Source of the DNA: Wenxinia saemankumensis
GTDB lineage: Bacteria > Pseudomonadota > Alphaproteobacteria > Rhodobacterales > Rhodobacteraceae
Reading direction: 5' to 3'
Length of the DNA: 64,000 nt
NCBI RefSeq assembly: GCF_900141735.1
Contig: NZ_FQYO01000004.1
Span: 1 to 64,000, forward strand
Below the pieces are notes generated by a model that did not search any database, was not told the DNA's origin, and saw only the letters and a list, made by a program, of their open reading frames with translations. Positions within the stretch are counted from its first letter, which is position 1, and every line of letters begins with the position of its first letter. This document shows positions 28,053 to 40,043 of this stretch, piece after piece. The position numbers and the translations under genes are program-made.

Positions 28053-28164
28053 GGCGGCGGCCTTTGCAAAGACGTGAGCGCGCGGCTCTGGTCGAATCGG
28101 ACATGGCAGGGATAGGACGCTACGCTAGATGTTGGGGTGAAACAAGAACGACAGGGGCAGGGAT

Positions 28165-28596
28165 ATGTCCGGATCGCTGCACATGCTGAAGCTGTCGGTC
28201 GGCACCGACAGCGTCGAGGACCTCGCCGCCTGGCAGGCCTCGGGTCGCGCCGCCACCCATGACGGACTGCCCCGCCACCGCACGCGGATGTGGCCCCGCC
28301 GCGCCGCGGAGCTGCTGGACGGCGGCTCGATCTACTGGGTCATCAAGGGCGTGATCCTGGCCCGCCAGCCGATCCTGCGCCTCGACGAGGTCACGGGCGA
28401 GGACGGCATCCCGCGCTGCCAGATCGTGCTGAAGCCCGGCCTGATCCGCACCGCGGCGGTCCCGCGCCGCCCCTTCCAGGGCTGGCGCTACCTGCCGGCG
28501 GACGAGGCGCCGCCCGACCTGTCCGAGAGCCGCCAGCGCGAGGACGCGCTGCCCCCGAAGCTCTCCGCAGCGCTGGCCGAGATCGGCGTGCTCTGA
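28165..28596 (+). CDS. DUF1489 family conserved protein
   Basis: 143 residues. The N-terminal block [18 protein letters not shown], the charged middle ([26 protein letters not shown]) and the central GWRYLP motif are those I associate with the alphaproteobacterial DUF1489 family. It is cytosolic with no membrane segment, and its function is unknown. It is divergent from nrdJ over 112 bases. The ATG at 28165 follows AGGGGCAGGG; a second ATG seven codons later (28183) is also possible and would start the conserved part directly. Confidence 0.75.
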   Translation: MSGSLHMLKLSVGTDSVEDLAAWQASGRAATHDGLPRHRTRMWPRRAAELLDGGSIYWVIKGVILARQPILRLDEVTGEDGIPRCQIVLKPGLIRTAAVPRRPFQGWRYLPADEAPPDLSESRQREDALPPKLSAALAEIGVL

Positions 28597-28996
28597 GGCG
28601 CCCGTCCTCGCGGTGCGGCGCGGGATCCGCCGCCCCCCGCCGGGGACGGGCGCCCCATCGTCGCCCCGGCCGCTCCGTCCCGAAGGGGCCGCCCTGGCTC
28701 GCCGGCCCGCGACCGCCCCCCGCCGGGGCAACGCGGAGTTGTCCTGCCCCGCATGCCGGACGCCACCACGAAGCAGATTCCGGCGCCGTTCCCCCCGGGG
28801 ACGGGAGGGCCATGGCGTGGCCGGCGGCGAGGCAGTGCGCCCCGCCCCCCCTTATCTTGCCGCAAATACTCCCGGGGGGCCGCCGCAGGCGGCGGGGGGC
28901 GGCGCCCCCCTCCCCGGCCGGGGCCAGGCGCGCCCGCCGTTGCCCCCCTGCCCCGCCCGCGATAAAGCCCGCCCCGACAGCAGGAAGGGCATCACG
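28597..28996. other. 400-base gap holding a dispersed repeat, no gene seen
   Basis: Very GC-rich (long C and G runs). It contains copy 2 of the dispersed repeat (listed separately) and the ribosome site of hisS (GGAAGG). Open frames here have no start signals or coding character. Confidence 0.7.
28849..28923. repeat. Dispersed Rhodobacteraceae-type repeat, copy 2
   Basis: It has the same core as copy 1 (CCCTTATCTTGCC, two bases, AAATACTCC; 28849-28872), followed by overlapping G/C hairpins (GGGGGG and CCCCCC arms; GCCGCC...GGCGGC). It sits between the DUF1489 gene and hisS. Confidence 0.8.
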
Positions 28997-30493
28997 ATGG
29001 CCAAGACCAAGGGACCCCGCCGCCCCCGGGCCGAGACGCCCAAGGGTTTCCGCGACTATTTCGGCGCCGAGGTGACCGAACGCACGGAGATGCTGCGCAC
29101 CATCGCCGAGGTCTACCGCCTGCACGGCTTCGACGCGCTCGAGACCTCCGCCGTCGAGACGGTCGAGGCGCTGGGCAAGTTCCTTCCCGACGTGGACCGC
29201 CCGAACGCGGGCGTCTTCGCCTGGCAGGAGGACGAGACCGGGCAGGCGACGGACTGGCTGGCGCTGCGCTACGACCTGACGGCGCCGCTGGCGCGGGTCT
29301 ATGCCCAGCACCGGAACGACCTGCCGACCCCCTATCGGCGCTATGCGATGGGGCCGGTCTGGCGGAACGAGAAGCCCGGGCCGGGGCGCTACCGGCAGTT
29401 CTACCAATGCGACGCCGACATCGTCGGCGCACCGAACGTCGCGGCGGATGCCGAGATCTGCGCGATGCTCGCCGACACGCTGGAGGCGGTCGGCATCCCG
29501 CGCGGCGACTATGTGGTTCGCGTGAACAGCCGCAAGGTCCTGAACGGCGTGATGGAGGCGGCGGGCCTCGGCGGCGAGGACAAGGAGGCCGCGCGCGGCA
29601 TCGTCCTGCGCGCCATCGACAAGCTCGACCGTCTCGGCCCCGACGGCGTGCGCGCCCTGCTGGGCGAGGGCCGCACCGACGAGAGCGGCGACCGGGCGGA
29701 AGGGGCCGGCCTTGCCCCCGAACAGGCCGAGATCGTCATGGGCTTCGTGAATGCCAAGCGCGCCGATGGCGGCGCCACCATCGCCGCCCTGCGCGACCTC
29801 GTCGCCGGCTCGCAGACGGGCCTCGACGGCGTGTCCGAGCTCGAGACGATCGGCCGCCTGCTGACGGCGCAGGGCTACGGGACCGACCGGATCGAGATCG
29901 ACCCCTCCGTCGTGCGCGGCCTCGGCTATTACACGGGTCCCGTCTTCGAGGCCGAGCTGACGTTCCAGGTCGAGGACGACAAGGGCCGGCCCGTCCGCTT
30001 CGGCTCGGTCGCGGGCGGCGGGCGCTACGACGACCTCGTGAAGCGGTTCACCGGGCAGGAAGTGCCGGCGACGGGCGTATCCATCGGCGTCGACCGCCTG
30101 CTCGCCGCCCTGCGGGCGAAGGGCCGGGCCACCGGCGCCGCCGCCGGGCCGGTCGTCGTCACCGTCATGGACCGCGAGCGGATGGCCGATTACCAGGCCA
30201 TGGCGCAGGAGCTGCGCGCCGCCGGGATCCGGGCCGAGGTGTATCTCGGCAATCCGAAGAATTTCGGCAACCAGCTGAAATACGCGGATCGGCGCGGCAG
30301 CCCCGTCGCGGTGATCGAGGGCACGGCCGAGCACGCGGCCGGGATCGTGCAGATCAAGGACCTCGTCCTCGGCGCGAAGATCGCCGAGAGCGCCAGCCTC
30401 GAGGAATGGAAGGACCAGCCCGCGCAGGAGGAGGTGCCGCGCGGCGACCTCGTCGCCCGGGTCCGCGCCATGCTGGACCGGGCGGCCCCGTGA
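28997..30493 (+). CDS. hisS: Histidyl-tRNA synthetase, divergent alphaproteobacterial type
   Basis: 498 residues, a class II synthetase. Motif 2 reads [24 protein letters not shown]; the catalytic histidine-A motif is present as [11 protein letters not shown] and motif 3 as [13 protein letters not shown]. The YQCDADIVG loop is the version found in alphaproteobacteria whose tRNA-His lacks the usual extra G at position -1, in contrast to the HQLGCEVFG-like loop of E. coli. ATG 28997 is chosen for the GGAAGG ribosome site and family N-terminus. Its stop overlaps the hisZ GTG (GTGA), forming a hisS-hisZ-hisG operon. Confidence 0.96.
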   Translation: MAKTKGPRRPRAETPKGFRDYFGAEVTERTEMLRTIAEVYRLHGFDALETSAVETVEALGKFLPDVDRPNAGVFAWQEDETGQATDWLALRYDLTAPLARVYAQHRNDLPTPYRRYAMGPVWRNEKPGPGRYRQFYQCDADIVGAPNVAADAEICAMLADTLEAVGIPRGDYVVRVNSRKVLNGVMEAAGLGGEDKEAARGIVLRAIDKLDRLGPDGVRALLGEGRTDESGDRAEGAGLAPEQAEIVMGFVNAKRADGGATIAALRDLVAGSQTGLDGVSELETIGRLLTAQGYGTDRIEIDPSVVRGLGYYTGPVFEAELTFQVEDDKGRPVRFGSVAGGGRYDDLVKRFTGQEVPATGVSIGVDRLLAALRAKGRATGAAAGPVVVTVMDRERMADYQAMAQELRAAGIRAEVYLGNPKNFGNQLKYADRRGSPVAVIEGTAEHAAGIVQIKDLVLGAKIAESASLEEWKDQPAQEEVPRGDLVARVRAMLDRAAP

Positions 30494-31596
30494 TCCCCGC
30501 CGGATCCCCCGCCGCGCGGGACGAGGCGGCGCGCTGTCTCGAGCTGTTCCGCGAGGCCGGCGCGGTGCCGGTCGAGACGACGATCCTGCAGCCCGCCGAC
30601 GTCCTCCTCGACCTCTACGGCGAGGATATCCGCGCCCGCGCCTTCACCACGACCGATCCGATCCGGGGCGAGATGATGCTGCGCCCGGATTTCACCGTCC
30701 CGGTGGCGCAGGCGCACATGGCCGCGGGAGGGGATCCCGCGCGCTACTGCTATGCCGGCGAGGTGTTCCGGCGGCAGGAGATCGACGAGACCCGACCGGC
30801 CGAATACCTGCAGGTCGGGTTCGAGCTCTTCGGCGGGACCGACCCGGCCGGGGCCGAGGCCGAGATCTTCGGCGTGCTGTCGGACGCGCTGGGCGGTCTG
30901 GGCCTGCGCGCCGCCATCGGCGACATGGGCCTGATCGTCGCGGCGATCCGGGGGCTGGAGACGACCGAGGCGCGCAAGACCGCGCTGCTGCGTCATGTCT
31001 GGCGGCCGCGCCGGTTCCGCGCCCTGCTCGACAGGTTCGGCGGACGCGGCGCGATCCCGGCCGGCCGCGCGGCGCTGCTGGGTCTCTCCGATCCGCTGGA
31101 CGGGGCCGGGCCCGAGATCGGCAAGCGCGGCCGGGACGAGATCGCCGCCCGGATCGCGGCGCTGCGCGAGGATGCCGCCGCCCCGCCGATCCCCGATACC
31201 GCGCGCGAACTGCTGGACGAGCTGGTCGCCATTCGCGCGCCCGCCCCCGACGCGCTGTCCCACCTGCGGGACATCGCGGTCGACCTGCCCGCCATCGGCC
31301 CCGCGGTCGAGGCGATGGCGGACCGGCTCGCCGCGCTGTCGGATCGCGGCGTCGACGTCTCGGCGCTCGACTTCGAGGCGAGCTACGGGCGCACCGCGCT
31401 CGAATATTACGACGGCTTCGTCTTCGGCCTCTATGCCGCGGGGCGCCCCGACCTGCCGCCCATCGCGACGGGCGGGCGCTACGACGCGCTGACCCGCGCC
31501 CTGGCCGGCACCCCGGCGGGCCGCGCCGGCACCCCGGCGGTCGGCGGCGTGATCCGGCCCGACCTCGTTGCCGCGATCCGGGAGATGACTCGATGA
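30490..31596 (+). CDS. hisZ: HisZ, ATP phosphoribosyltransferase regulatory subunit
   Basis: 368 residues, a HisRS paralogue without aminoacylation. It forms a hetero-octamer with short-form HisG and confers histidine feedback in the first step of histidine synthesis. Seen: [26 protein letters not shown] (motif 2-like), and the degenerate C-terminal motif [11 protein letters not shown]. The start is GTG at 30490, overlapping the hisS stop; no ATG exists near a plausible N-terminus. Its own stop overlaps the hisG ATG. Confidence 0.94.
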   Translation: MIPAGSPAARDEAARCLELFREAGAVPVETTILQPADVLLDLYGEDIRARAFTTTDPIRGEMMLRPDFTVPVAQAHMAAGGDPARYCYAGEVFRRQEIDETRPAEYLQVGFELFGGTDPAGAEAEIFGVLSDALGGLGLRAAIGDMGLIVAAIRGLETTEARKTALLRHVWRPRRFRALLDRFGGRGAIPAGRAALLGLSDPLDGAGPEIGKRGRDEIAARIAALREDAAAPPIPDTARELLDELVAIRAPAPDALSHLRDIAVDLPAIGPAVEAMADRLAALSDRGVDVSALDFEASYGRTALEYYDGFVFGLYAAGRPDLPPIATGGRYDALTRALAGTPAGRAGTPAVGGVIRPDLVAAIREMTR

Positions 31597-32282
31597 TCCG
31601 CCTCGGCGTGCCGTCGAAGGGACGGCTGATGGAGAAGACCTTCGACTGGTTCGCGGCCCGCGGCATCACGCTGCGCCGCGCCGGGTCCGACCGCGACTAT
31701 GCCGCGATCGTCGAGGGGATCGAGGGGGTGGAACTCGTCCTGCTATCGGCCGGAGAGATCCCGCGCGACCTGGCCAGCGGCGCGCTGCATCTCGGCGTCA
31801 CCGGCAGCGACCTCGTTCTCGAGAAGGTCCCCAATTCCGGGACCCGCGTGATGGAACTGGCCAAGATGGGCTTCGGCGGGGCGGACCTCGTGATCGCGGT
31901 GCCGCAGCTCTGGGTCGATGTCGACACGCTCGACGATCTCGACGCGGCGGCCGCCGCGTTCCGCGCGCGCCACGGTCACCGGCTGCGGATCGCGACCAAG
32001 TATCACCGGCTGGTGCGCGAGTTCCTGCAAGGGGCCGGTGTCGCCGATTACGCGCTGGTCGACAGCCAGGGCGCGACCGAGGGCACGGTCAAGGCCGAGA
32101 CGGCGGAGGCCATCGCCGACATCACCTCCACGGGCGAGACGCTGCGGGCCAACGGCCTAAAGATCCTGTCGGACGGGCTGATCCATGCCAGCCAGGCGAC
32201 CCTGTGGAAGAGCCGGGTGGCGGACTGGTCCGACGCGGACCGGCAGGCCCACGCGGCGCTCTGCCTGCAGCTGGGGGTGTGA
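31593..32282 (+). CDS. hisG: HisG, ATP phosphoribosyltransferase catalytic subunit (short form)
   Basis: 229 residues, the short form that lacks the C-terminal ACT-like regulatory domain and depends on HisZ. It joins ATP and PRPP to start histidine synthesis. Recognisable: RLGVPSKGRL at the N-terminus, GVTGSDLVLE, and the phosphoribosyl-binding region ALVDSQGATEGTVKAE. The start overlaps the hisZ stop by four bases; slyX follows after two bases. Confidence 0.96.
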   Translation: MIRLGVPSKGRLMEKTFDWFAARGITLRRAGSDRDYAAIVEGIEGVELVLLSAGEIPRDLASGALHLGVTGSDLVLEKVPNSGTRVMELAKMGFGGADLVIAVPQLWVDVDTLDDLDAAAAAFRARHGHRLRIATKYHRLVREFLQGAGVADYALVDSQGATEGTVKAETAEAIADITSTGETLRANGLKILSDGLIHASQATLWKSRVADWSDADRQAHAALCLQLGV

Positions 32283-32284
32283 CG

Positions 32285-32473
32285 ATGGACCCCACCGCGC
32301 TGGAGGAACGCCTCGCCCATCTCGAACGGCTCTGCGACGATCTGTCCGACGTGGCCGCCCGCCAGGCGCGCGAGATCGAGGCGCTGCAGCGCCGAGTGAC
32401 CATGCTGATGCAGCGCGAAGCCGAGCGGGAGGAGGGTCAGGACACCCCGATCACCCGCCCGCCGCATTACTGA
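32285..32473 (+). CDS. slyX: SlyX family small coiled-coil protein
   Basis: 62 residues: a heptad coiled coil (LEERLAHLERLCDDLSDVAARQAREIEALQRRV) and the family's diagnostic tail ITRPPHY. The cellular role is not established. ATG 32285 lies two bases past the hisG stop, so it is the last gene of the hisSZG operon. Confidence 0.88.
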   Translation: MDPTALEERLAHLERLCDDLSDVAARQAREIEALQRRVTMLMQREAEREEGQDTPITRPPHY

Positions 32474-32701
32474 GGGCCGGCCCTGCCCAGCGGCCAGGGC
32501 GATCTCGTCGTTGCCCCCCGGAATCACTGGCCCCCGGCATCATCGACCGGAAGGAAGATCGTCTCTCCCGTCGACCTGCGGGGGCCCGCATCCGCACCTG
32601 TCTGGATCCCGCCGGCCGCCCGGGCGCGCGTGGAAGGCCGGATCGACGAAACCAGCGCGGATGTCCCTCCCTGGCCCCTCATGGGCCGGTCGCGATCCGC
32701 C

Positions 32702-33253
32702 TCAGATGTCGGCCGCCACGACCTCGCCCGCCGACAGCAGCACGTCCCCGAAGGACGAGGACGAGCCGAAGGCACGGTAGATCGTCAGGAAGGCCGTGTT
32801 CTGCGACAGCGACTCCAGCTGCCCGCCGCAGGGCTGGCCGGAGGGGACGCCGCAGACCTGCGCCTTGATCGTCTCGTAGGCGGTGTCGGTCCGGGTGTAG
32901 TCCCCGCCCTGCGCGTAGCGCATCGTCTCGTGGAACTCGAGATCGCCGAACATCGCCAGCGCGGCCGTGAACTGCCGCGCACAGCCGTCGTTGAAGCCGG
33001 TCACGTATTGCGTGCGCGGGCCCGTCGCGCCGGGATCGGTGTCGTAGAGCGCGTATTGCCCCGACACGTCGATCCGCGTGCCCATCTGGCCCTCGGGCGT
33101 GTCGCAGGCGGTGGCGAGCTGGCCGTAGGGCAGCGACTGGCCCGGGGCGACCGGCATCAGCGCCATCGTCTCGGGCAGGTCGATCACCGGTGCGGCACCA
33201 CAGCCGGCAAGAAGACCGGCGCACAGCATCAAGGACAGCCTCGTCGCGGACAT
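32702..33253 (-). CDS. Putative outer-membrane or periplasmic lipoprotein, function unknown
   Basis: 183 residues. The signal peptide ends in a lipobox (LLAGC, Cys18), so the mature protein should be lipid-anchored. Four further cysteines occur (in LATACDT, DGCARQF and VCGVPSGQPC), two likely disulfide pairs. No domain is recognised. The upstream gene in the same orientation (dnaE) is 102 bases away. The ATG gives a perfect lipoprotein signal. Confidence 0.82.
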   Translation of the reverse strand: MSATRLSLMLCAGLLAGCGAAPVIDLPETMALMPVAPGQSLPYGQLATACDTPEGQMGTRIDVSGQYALYDTDPGATGPRTQYVTGFNDGCARQFTAALAMFGDLEFHETMRYAQGGDYTRTDTAYETIKAQVCGVPSGQPCGGQLESLSQNTAFLTIYRAFGSSSSFGDVLLSAGEVVAADI

Positions 33254-33354
33254 GGATCGTTCCCCTGATTGTTCCCACCGGCGGGCTTATCAGGGGCGGA
33301 CGGGATTCGGGAGTCGGGCCGGGTCCGCCTCGGCGGGAGATGGCCGAAACCGGA

Positions 33355-36882
<3,528 letters not shown>

Positions 36883-37023
36883 GGCGCCACCCTATATGGT
36901 GCCGCCCGGCTCAGCCACCACGACCCGAGGGACAGGGCGCGTCGTTTCCTCGCTTCGCAGGAAGGGCACACATGGGTCGCGCTGGACCCGCCTGCCCGGC
37001 AGGAACACGCCGCCGGAAACGCA

Positions 37024-37055
37024 ATCGGCCCCCGCCAGTCCGGGCGGGGGCCGAT
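37024..37055 (-). terminator. Probable terminator of rpoH
   Basis: A perfect 13-bp stem (ATCGGCCCCCGCC with GGCGGGGGCCGAT, 6-base loop) lies about 20 bases after the rpoH stop. It is followed on the minus strand by TGCGTTT, a poor U-tract. Confidence 0.65.
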
Positions 37056-37076
37056 CGGTTAAAAGGGGGCGAGGGC

Positions 37077-37955
37077 TCAGCCGAAGAAGTTCAGCACTTC
37101 CCGGCTCTGCCCCTCCAGCGACTTGCGCATCTTGCCGAAGGCGGCCGCCTCGAGCTGGCGCACGCGCTCCTTCGACAGGCCGAGCTCGTCGCCGAGCGAT
37201 TCGAGCGTCCGGGGATCCTCGCGCAGCTTGCGCTCGCGCACGATGAACCGTTCGCGGTCGTTCAGCTGCGACAGCGCGGTGAAGAGCCACTGGCGCAGCG
37301 TGTCGGTGTCGTGGGACGCCTCGACCTTCTCGGGGGCCTGCTCGGCATCGTCCTCGAGCGCTTCGATCCACTCGCGGCCCTCGTCCTCGGCCGATTGCGT
37401 GGCGTTCAGCGAATAGTCGGATCCCGAGAGCCGCCCCTCCATCATCTCGACATCGGCGAGCGGCACGCCCACCTCCTTGGCGATCATGGCGCGGACCACG
37501 TGGCCCTCGTAGACGACGCCGGCGGCCGCGGCCTCGCGCTCGATCCGGGCCTGGACGCGGCGCATGTTGAAGAACAGCGACTTCTGCGACGAGGTCGACC
37601 CGGTGCGGACCATCGACCAGTTCCGCATCACGTAATCCTGGATCGACGCCTTGATCCACCAGACGGCATAGGTGCTGAACCGCACGCCCCGGTCGGGGTC
37701 GAACTTGTCCGCCGCCTTCATCAGGCCGAGCGAGGCCTCCTGGATCAGGTCGTTCATCGGCGCGCCGTAGCGGCGGAACTTCGCGGCCATCGAGATGGCG
37801 AGACGCATGTAGGCGGTGATCAGGCGGTGCAGCGACTTCTCGCAGCGCTCGTCGCGCCAGGCATAGGCGAGTTTCAGTTCCGTCTCGGCGTCCAGCAGCT
37901 CTGCCTTCATCGCGGTGCGAGACAGGGTCTGGTCGGAATACCCGTCGAATGCCAT
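37077..37955 (-). CDS. rpoH: RNA polymerase sigma-32 factor, RpoHII type
   Basis: 292 residues. Region 2 is intact (NDLIQEASLGLMKAADKFDPDRGVRFSTYAVWWIKASIQDYVMRN). Region 3 follows, then region 4 with helix-turn-helix ESLGDELGLSKERVRQLEAAAFGKMR. The N-terminus (AMKAELLDAETELKLAYAWRD) and the early region match the second RpoH paralogue (RpoHII) of Rhodobacter rather than RpoHI. In Rhodobacter, RpoHII serves singlet-oxygen and general stress and is itself under RpoE; I could not find a clear RpoE site in the short upstream gap. Targets probably include clpB in this window. Confidence 0.94.
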   Translation of the reverse strand: MAFDGYSDQTLSRTAMKAELLDAETELKLAYAWRDERCEKSLHRLITAYMRLAISMAAKFRRYGAPMNDLIQEASLGLMKAADKFDPDRGVRFSTYAVWWIKASIQDYVMRNWSMVRTGSTSSQKSLFFNMRRVQARIEREAAAAGVVYEGHVVRAMIAKEVGVPLADVEMMEGRLSGSDYSLNATQSAEDEGREWIEALEDDAEQAPEKVEASHDTDTLRQWLFTALSQLNDRERFIVRERKLREDPRTLESLGDELGLSKERVRQLEAAAFGKMRKSLEGQSREVLNFFG

Positions 37956-38064
37956 GTGTAACCCCCGTGTCGTGTGGCCCTTGGCGGGCCTTCTGCAAGC
38001 GTCCCTCCCCGCGGGCGGGGACCGTTCGAGCCGCTAACGCGCCAAACCGGAAATTGTTTCCCCC

Positions 38065-38592
38065 ATGTCCTTGCAAAAATTTTCGCTGGTTCTAGGCGGC
38101 GCCGCCTCGGGCAAGTCCTCCTACGCCGAAGCCCTTGTCACGCAATCGGATTTCCGCCCCGTCTACGTCGCGACGGCAGAGGCGCATGACGACGAGATGC
38201 GGGCGAAAATCGCCGCGCACCGCGACGCAAGGGCAGGCCGGGGCTGGGTCACGATCGAGGAATCCCGCAACGTCGCGGCCCGCCTGACCGAGAGGGCCCC
38301 GGACGAGGCGGTGCTGATCGACTGCGCGACGCTCTGGCTGACCAACGTCCTGCTCGCCGGGGGCGATGTCGAGGCGGAGGGGGAGGCGCTGCTCGCCGGG
38401 ATCGCCGCCTGCGCCGCGCCCGTCGTCCTCGTCTCGAACGAGGTCGGCGCCGGAATCGTGCCCGAGACCGCGCTCGGCCGCCGGTTCCGCGCCGCGCAGG
38501 GGCGCCTCAACCAGCGCGCCGCCGCGGCAGCGGATCTGGTGGTGCTGGTCACCGCGGGGCTGCCGCTGGCGCTGAAGGGAACGCTGCCGTGA
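38065..38592 (+). CDS. cobU: CobU/CobP, adenosylcobinamide kinase/guanylyltransferase
   Basis: 175 residues. It phosphorylates adenosylcobinamide and adds GMP in the late steps of B12 synthesis or salvage. Visible: the P-loop LVLGGAASGKSSYAE, the VYVATAEAHDDEM segment, CATLWLTN and VSNEVGAGIVPE. It is divergent from rpoH and overlaps the next gene by GTGA. B12 supply fits the need of NrdJ in this window. No cobalamin riboswitch fits into the 109-base upstream gap. Confidence 0.95.
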   Translation: MSLQKFSLVLGGAASGKSSYAEALVTQSDFRPVYVATAEAHDDEMRAKIAAHRDARAGRGWVTIEESRNVAARLTERAPDEAVLIDCATLWLTNVLLAGGDVEAEGEALLAGIAACAAPVVLVSNEVGAGIVPETALGRRFRAAQGRLNQRAAAAADLVVLVTAGLPLALKGTLP

Positions 38593-39167
38593 GCCGGCTC
38601 TTCTGGGTCCGCCACGGGCCGACCCACCAGAAGGCCTTCACCGGCTGGCGCGACGTGCCCGCCGATCTCGGCGACCGGGCCGCGCTCGCCCGGCTGGACG
38701 CCGCCCTGCCGGCCGGCTCCGTCCTCGTCGCCTCGGACCTGGTCCGCGCCAGCCATACCGCCGATGCGCTGGGCGCCGGCCGCCTCCGCCTGCCGGACCG
38801 CGCCGACCTGCGCGAGTTCCATTTCGGCGACTGGGACGGGCGGCACTTCTCGGACGTGGCCGGGACCGATCCCGACCTCTCCCGCGCCTACTGGGAGCGG
38901 CCGGGCGACGTGGCTCCGCCCGGCGGCGAAAGCTGGCACGCGGCGGCGCGCCGGGTCGACGCGGCCGAGGCGGAACTCCTCGCCGCGCATCCGGGCCGTG
39001 ACGTGATCGTGGTCGCGCATCTGGGCGTGATCCTCACCCGCTGGGCGGCCGCGACCGGCCGGACCCCGGAGGAGGCGATCGGCCAGCACGTCGCCCCCCT
39101 CTCGATCACCGAGATCCACCACGGGCCGGGCGGGGCACGGGGCATCGCCGTCAACCGCATCGCCTGA
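38589..39167 (+). CDS. Histidine phosphatase family protein, CobC-like
   Basis: 192 residues. The phosphohistidine motif FWVRHGPT and the later VVAHLGVI place it in the phosphoglycerate-mutase-like family. With cobU directly upstream (GTGA overlap, GTG start) it is probably the alpha-ribazole phosphatase CobC, which dephosphorylates alpha-ribazole phosphate in nucleotide-loop assembly. Sequence alone does not exclude another phosphatase. Confidence 0.85.
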   Translation: MSRLFWVRHGPTHQKAFTGWRDVPADLGDRAALARLDAALPAGSVLVASDLVRASHTADALGAGRLRLPDRADLREFHFGDWDGRHFSDVAGTDPDLSRAYWERPGDVAPPGGESWHAAARRVDAAEAELLAAHPGRDVIVVAHLGVILTRWAAATGRTPEEAIGQHVAPLSITEIHHGPGGARGIAVNRIA

Positions 39168-39260
39168 CCCATCGCGGCCCGTGATGGGCCCCGTCAGGAA
39201 AACGCGCTTCGTCCCCGCGCCGGGGCCGGTCATCCTGCGCCGACCCAACGGAGGCCCCCG

Positions 39261-39974
39261 ATGACCTACGAGCTCTTCCTCGGCGACCGCTCCTTCTCGA
39301 GCTGGAGCCTGCGCGGCTGGCTGATGTGCGAGGGTTTCGGCCTGCCGCACCGCGATACCTTCGTCGGGCTCTATTCCGGCACGATGGCCCGCGATCTCGC
39401 CCCGCTCGCCCCGGCCCGGACGGTGCCCGTCCTGCGCTCTCCCTCCGGCGCGGTGCTGACCGACAGCCTGGCCATGGCCGAAACCCTGGCCGAGGAGAAC
39501 CCGGAAGCCGGTCTGTGGCCGGCGGATCCGGCGGCCCGCGGCCTCGCCCGGTCGATGGTGGCCGAGATGCATTCCGGATTCGGCGCGCTGCGCGGGGCCT
39601 GCCCGATGTTCCTGCGGCACGGCTGGACCGGCTTCGACCCCGCGCCGGAGGTGATCGCGGATGTCGGGAGGGTGCAGGCGCTCTGGTCGCTCGCCCGCGA
39701 CCGGCACGGGGCGGATGGCCCCTGGCTCTTCGACCGCTACTCGCTGGCCGACGTCTTCTACGCGCCCGTGGCGACGCGGATCGCCACCTACGACCTGCCC
39801 GTCGACGCGGGTTCCGCGTCCTACGTCCACGCGGCCCTGACCGAGCCGAACCTCGTCGCCTGGCGCGCGGCCGGGCAGGCGGTAGCGTACCATCCGCTGC
39901 CCTATGCGAACCTGCCGGCCGTCCGCGGCCTCGGCACCCTGCCCTGGGAGGCGGCCGTCGCCCGATACGCCTGA
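39261..39974 (+). CDS. Glutathione S-transferase family protein
   Basis: 237 residues. The N-terminal thioredoxin-like domain has the catalytic serine region SFSSWSLRGWL and the glutathione-binding VPVLRSPSGAVLTDSLAMAETL. The C-terminal helical domain has YSLADVFYAPVATRI. It is cytosolic; the substrate is unknown (detoxification or maleylacetoacetate-like). The start follows GGAGG. It is separated from comM by 69 bases that contain CtrA-like boxes. Confidence 0.92.
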   Translation: MTYELFLGDRSFSSWSLRGWLMCEGFGLPHRDTFVGLYSGTMARDLAPLAPARTVPVLRSPSGAVLTDSLAMAETLAEENPEAGLWPADPAARGLARSMVAEMHSGFGALRGACPMFLRHGWTGFDPAPEVIADVGRVQALWSLARDRHGADGPWLFDRYSLADVFYAPVATRIATYDLPVDAGSASYVHAALTEPNLVAWRAAGQAVAYHPLPYANLPAVRGLGTLPWEAAVARYA

Positions 39975-39984
39975 CCCCCCGGCG

Positions 39985-40018
39985 TTAACCATTCCATAAC
40001 CGACGAGACGTTAACCAT
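39985..40018 (+). promoter_or_regulatory. Two CtrA-type TTAACCAT boxes upstream of comM
   Basis: TTAACCAT occurs at 39985-39992 and at 40011-40018, 26 bases apart. The first also reads TTAA-N7-ATAAC, one base from the full CtrA consensus TTAA-N7-TTAAC. TTAA runs are rare in this G+C-rich sequence. CtrA controls competence and motility genes in Rhodobacteraceae, and comM is a competence gene, so control by CtrA is a good inference. Confidence 0.65.
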
Positions 40019-40043
40019 AATCCCGGACGATCGGGATGTCGGG

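Noticed and set aside
38000-38064. Cobalamin riboswitch upstream of cobU
   Set aside because: The gap to rpoH is only 109 bases and no B12-box-like sequence is visible; nrdJ upstream has none either.
37956-38064. RpoE-dependent promoter for rpoH
   Set aside because: RpoHII is RpoE-controlled in Rhodobacter, but I could not find a convincing TGATC box at suitable spacing.
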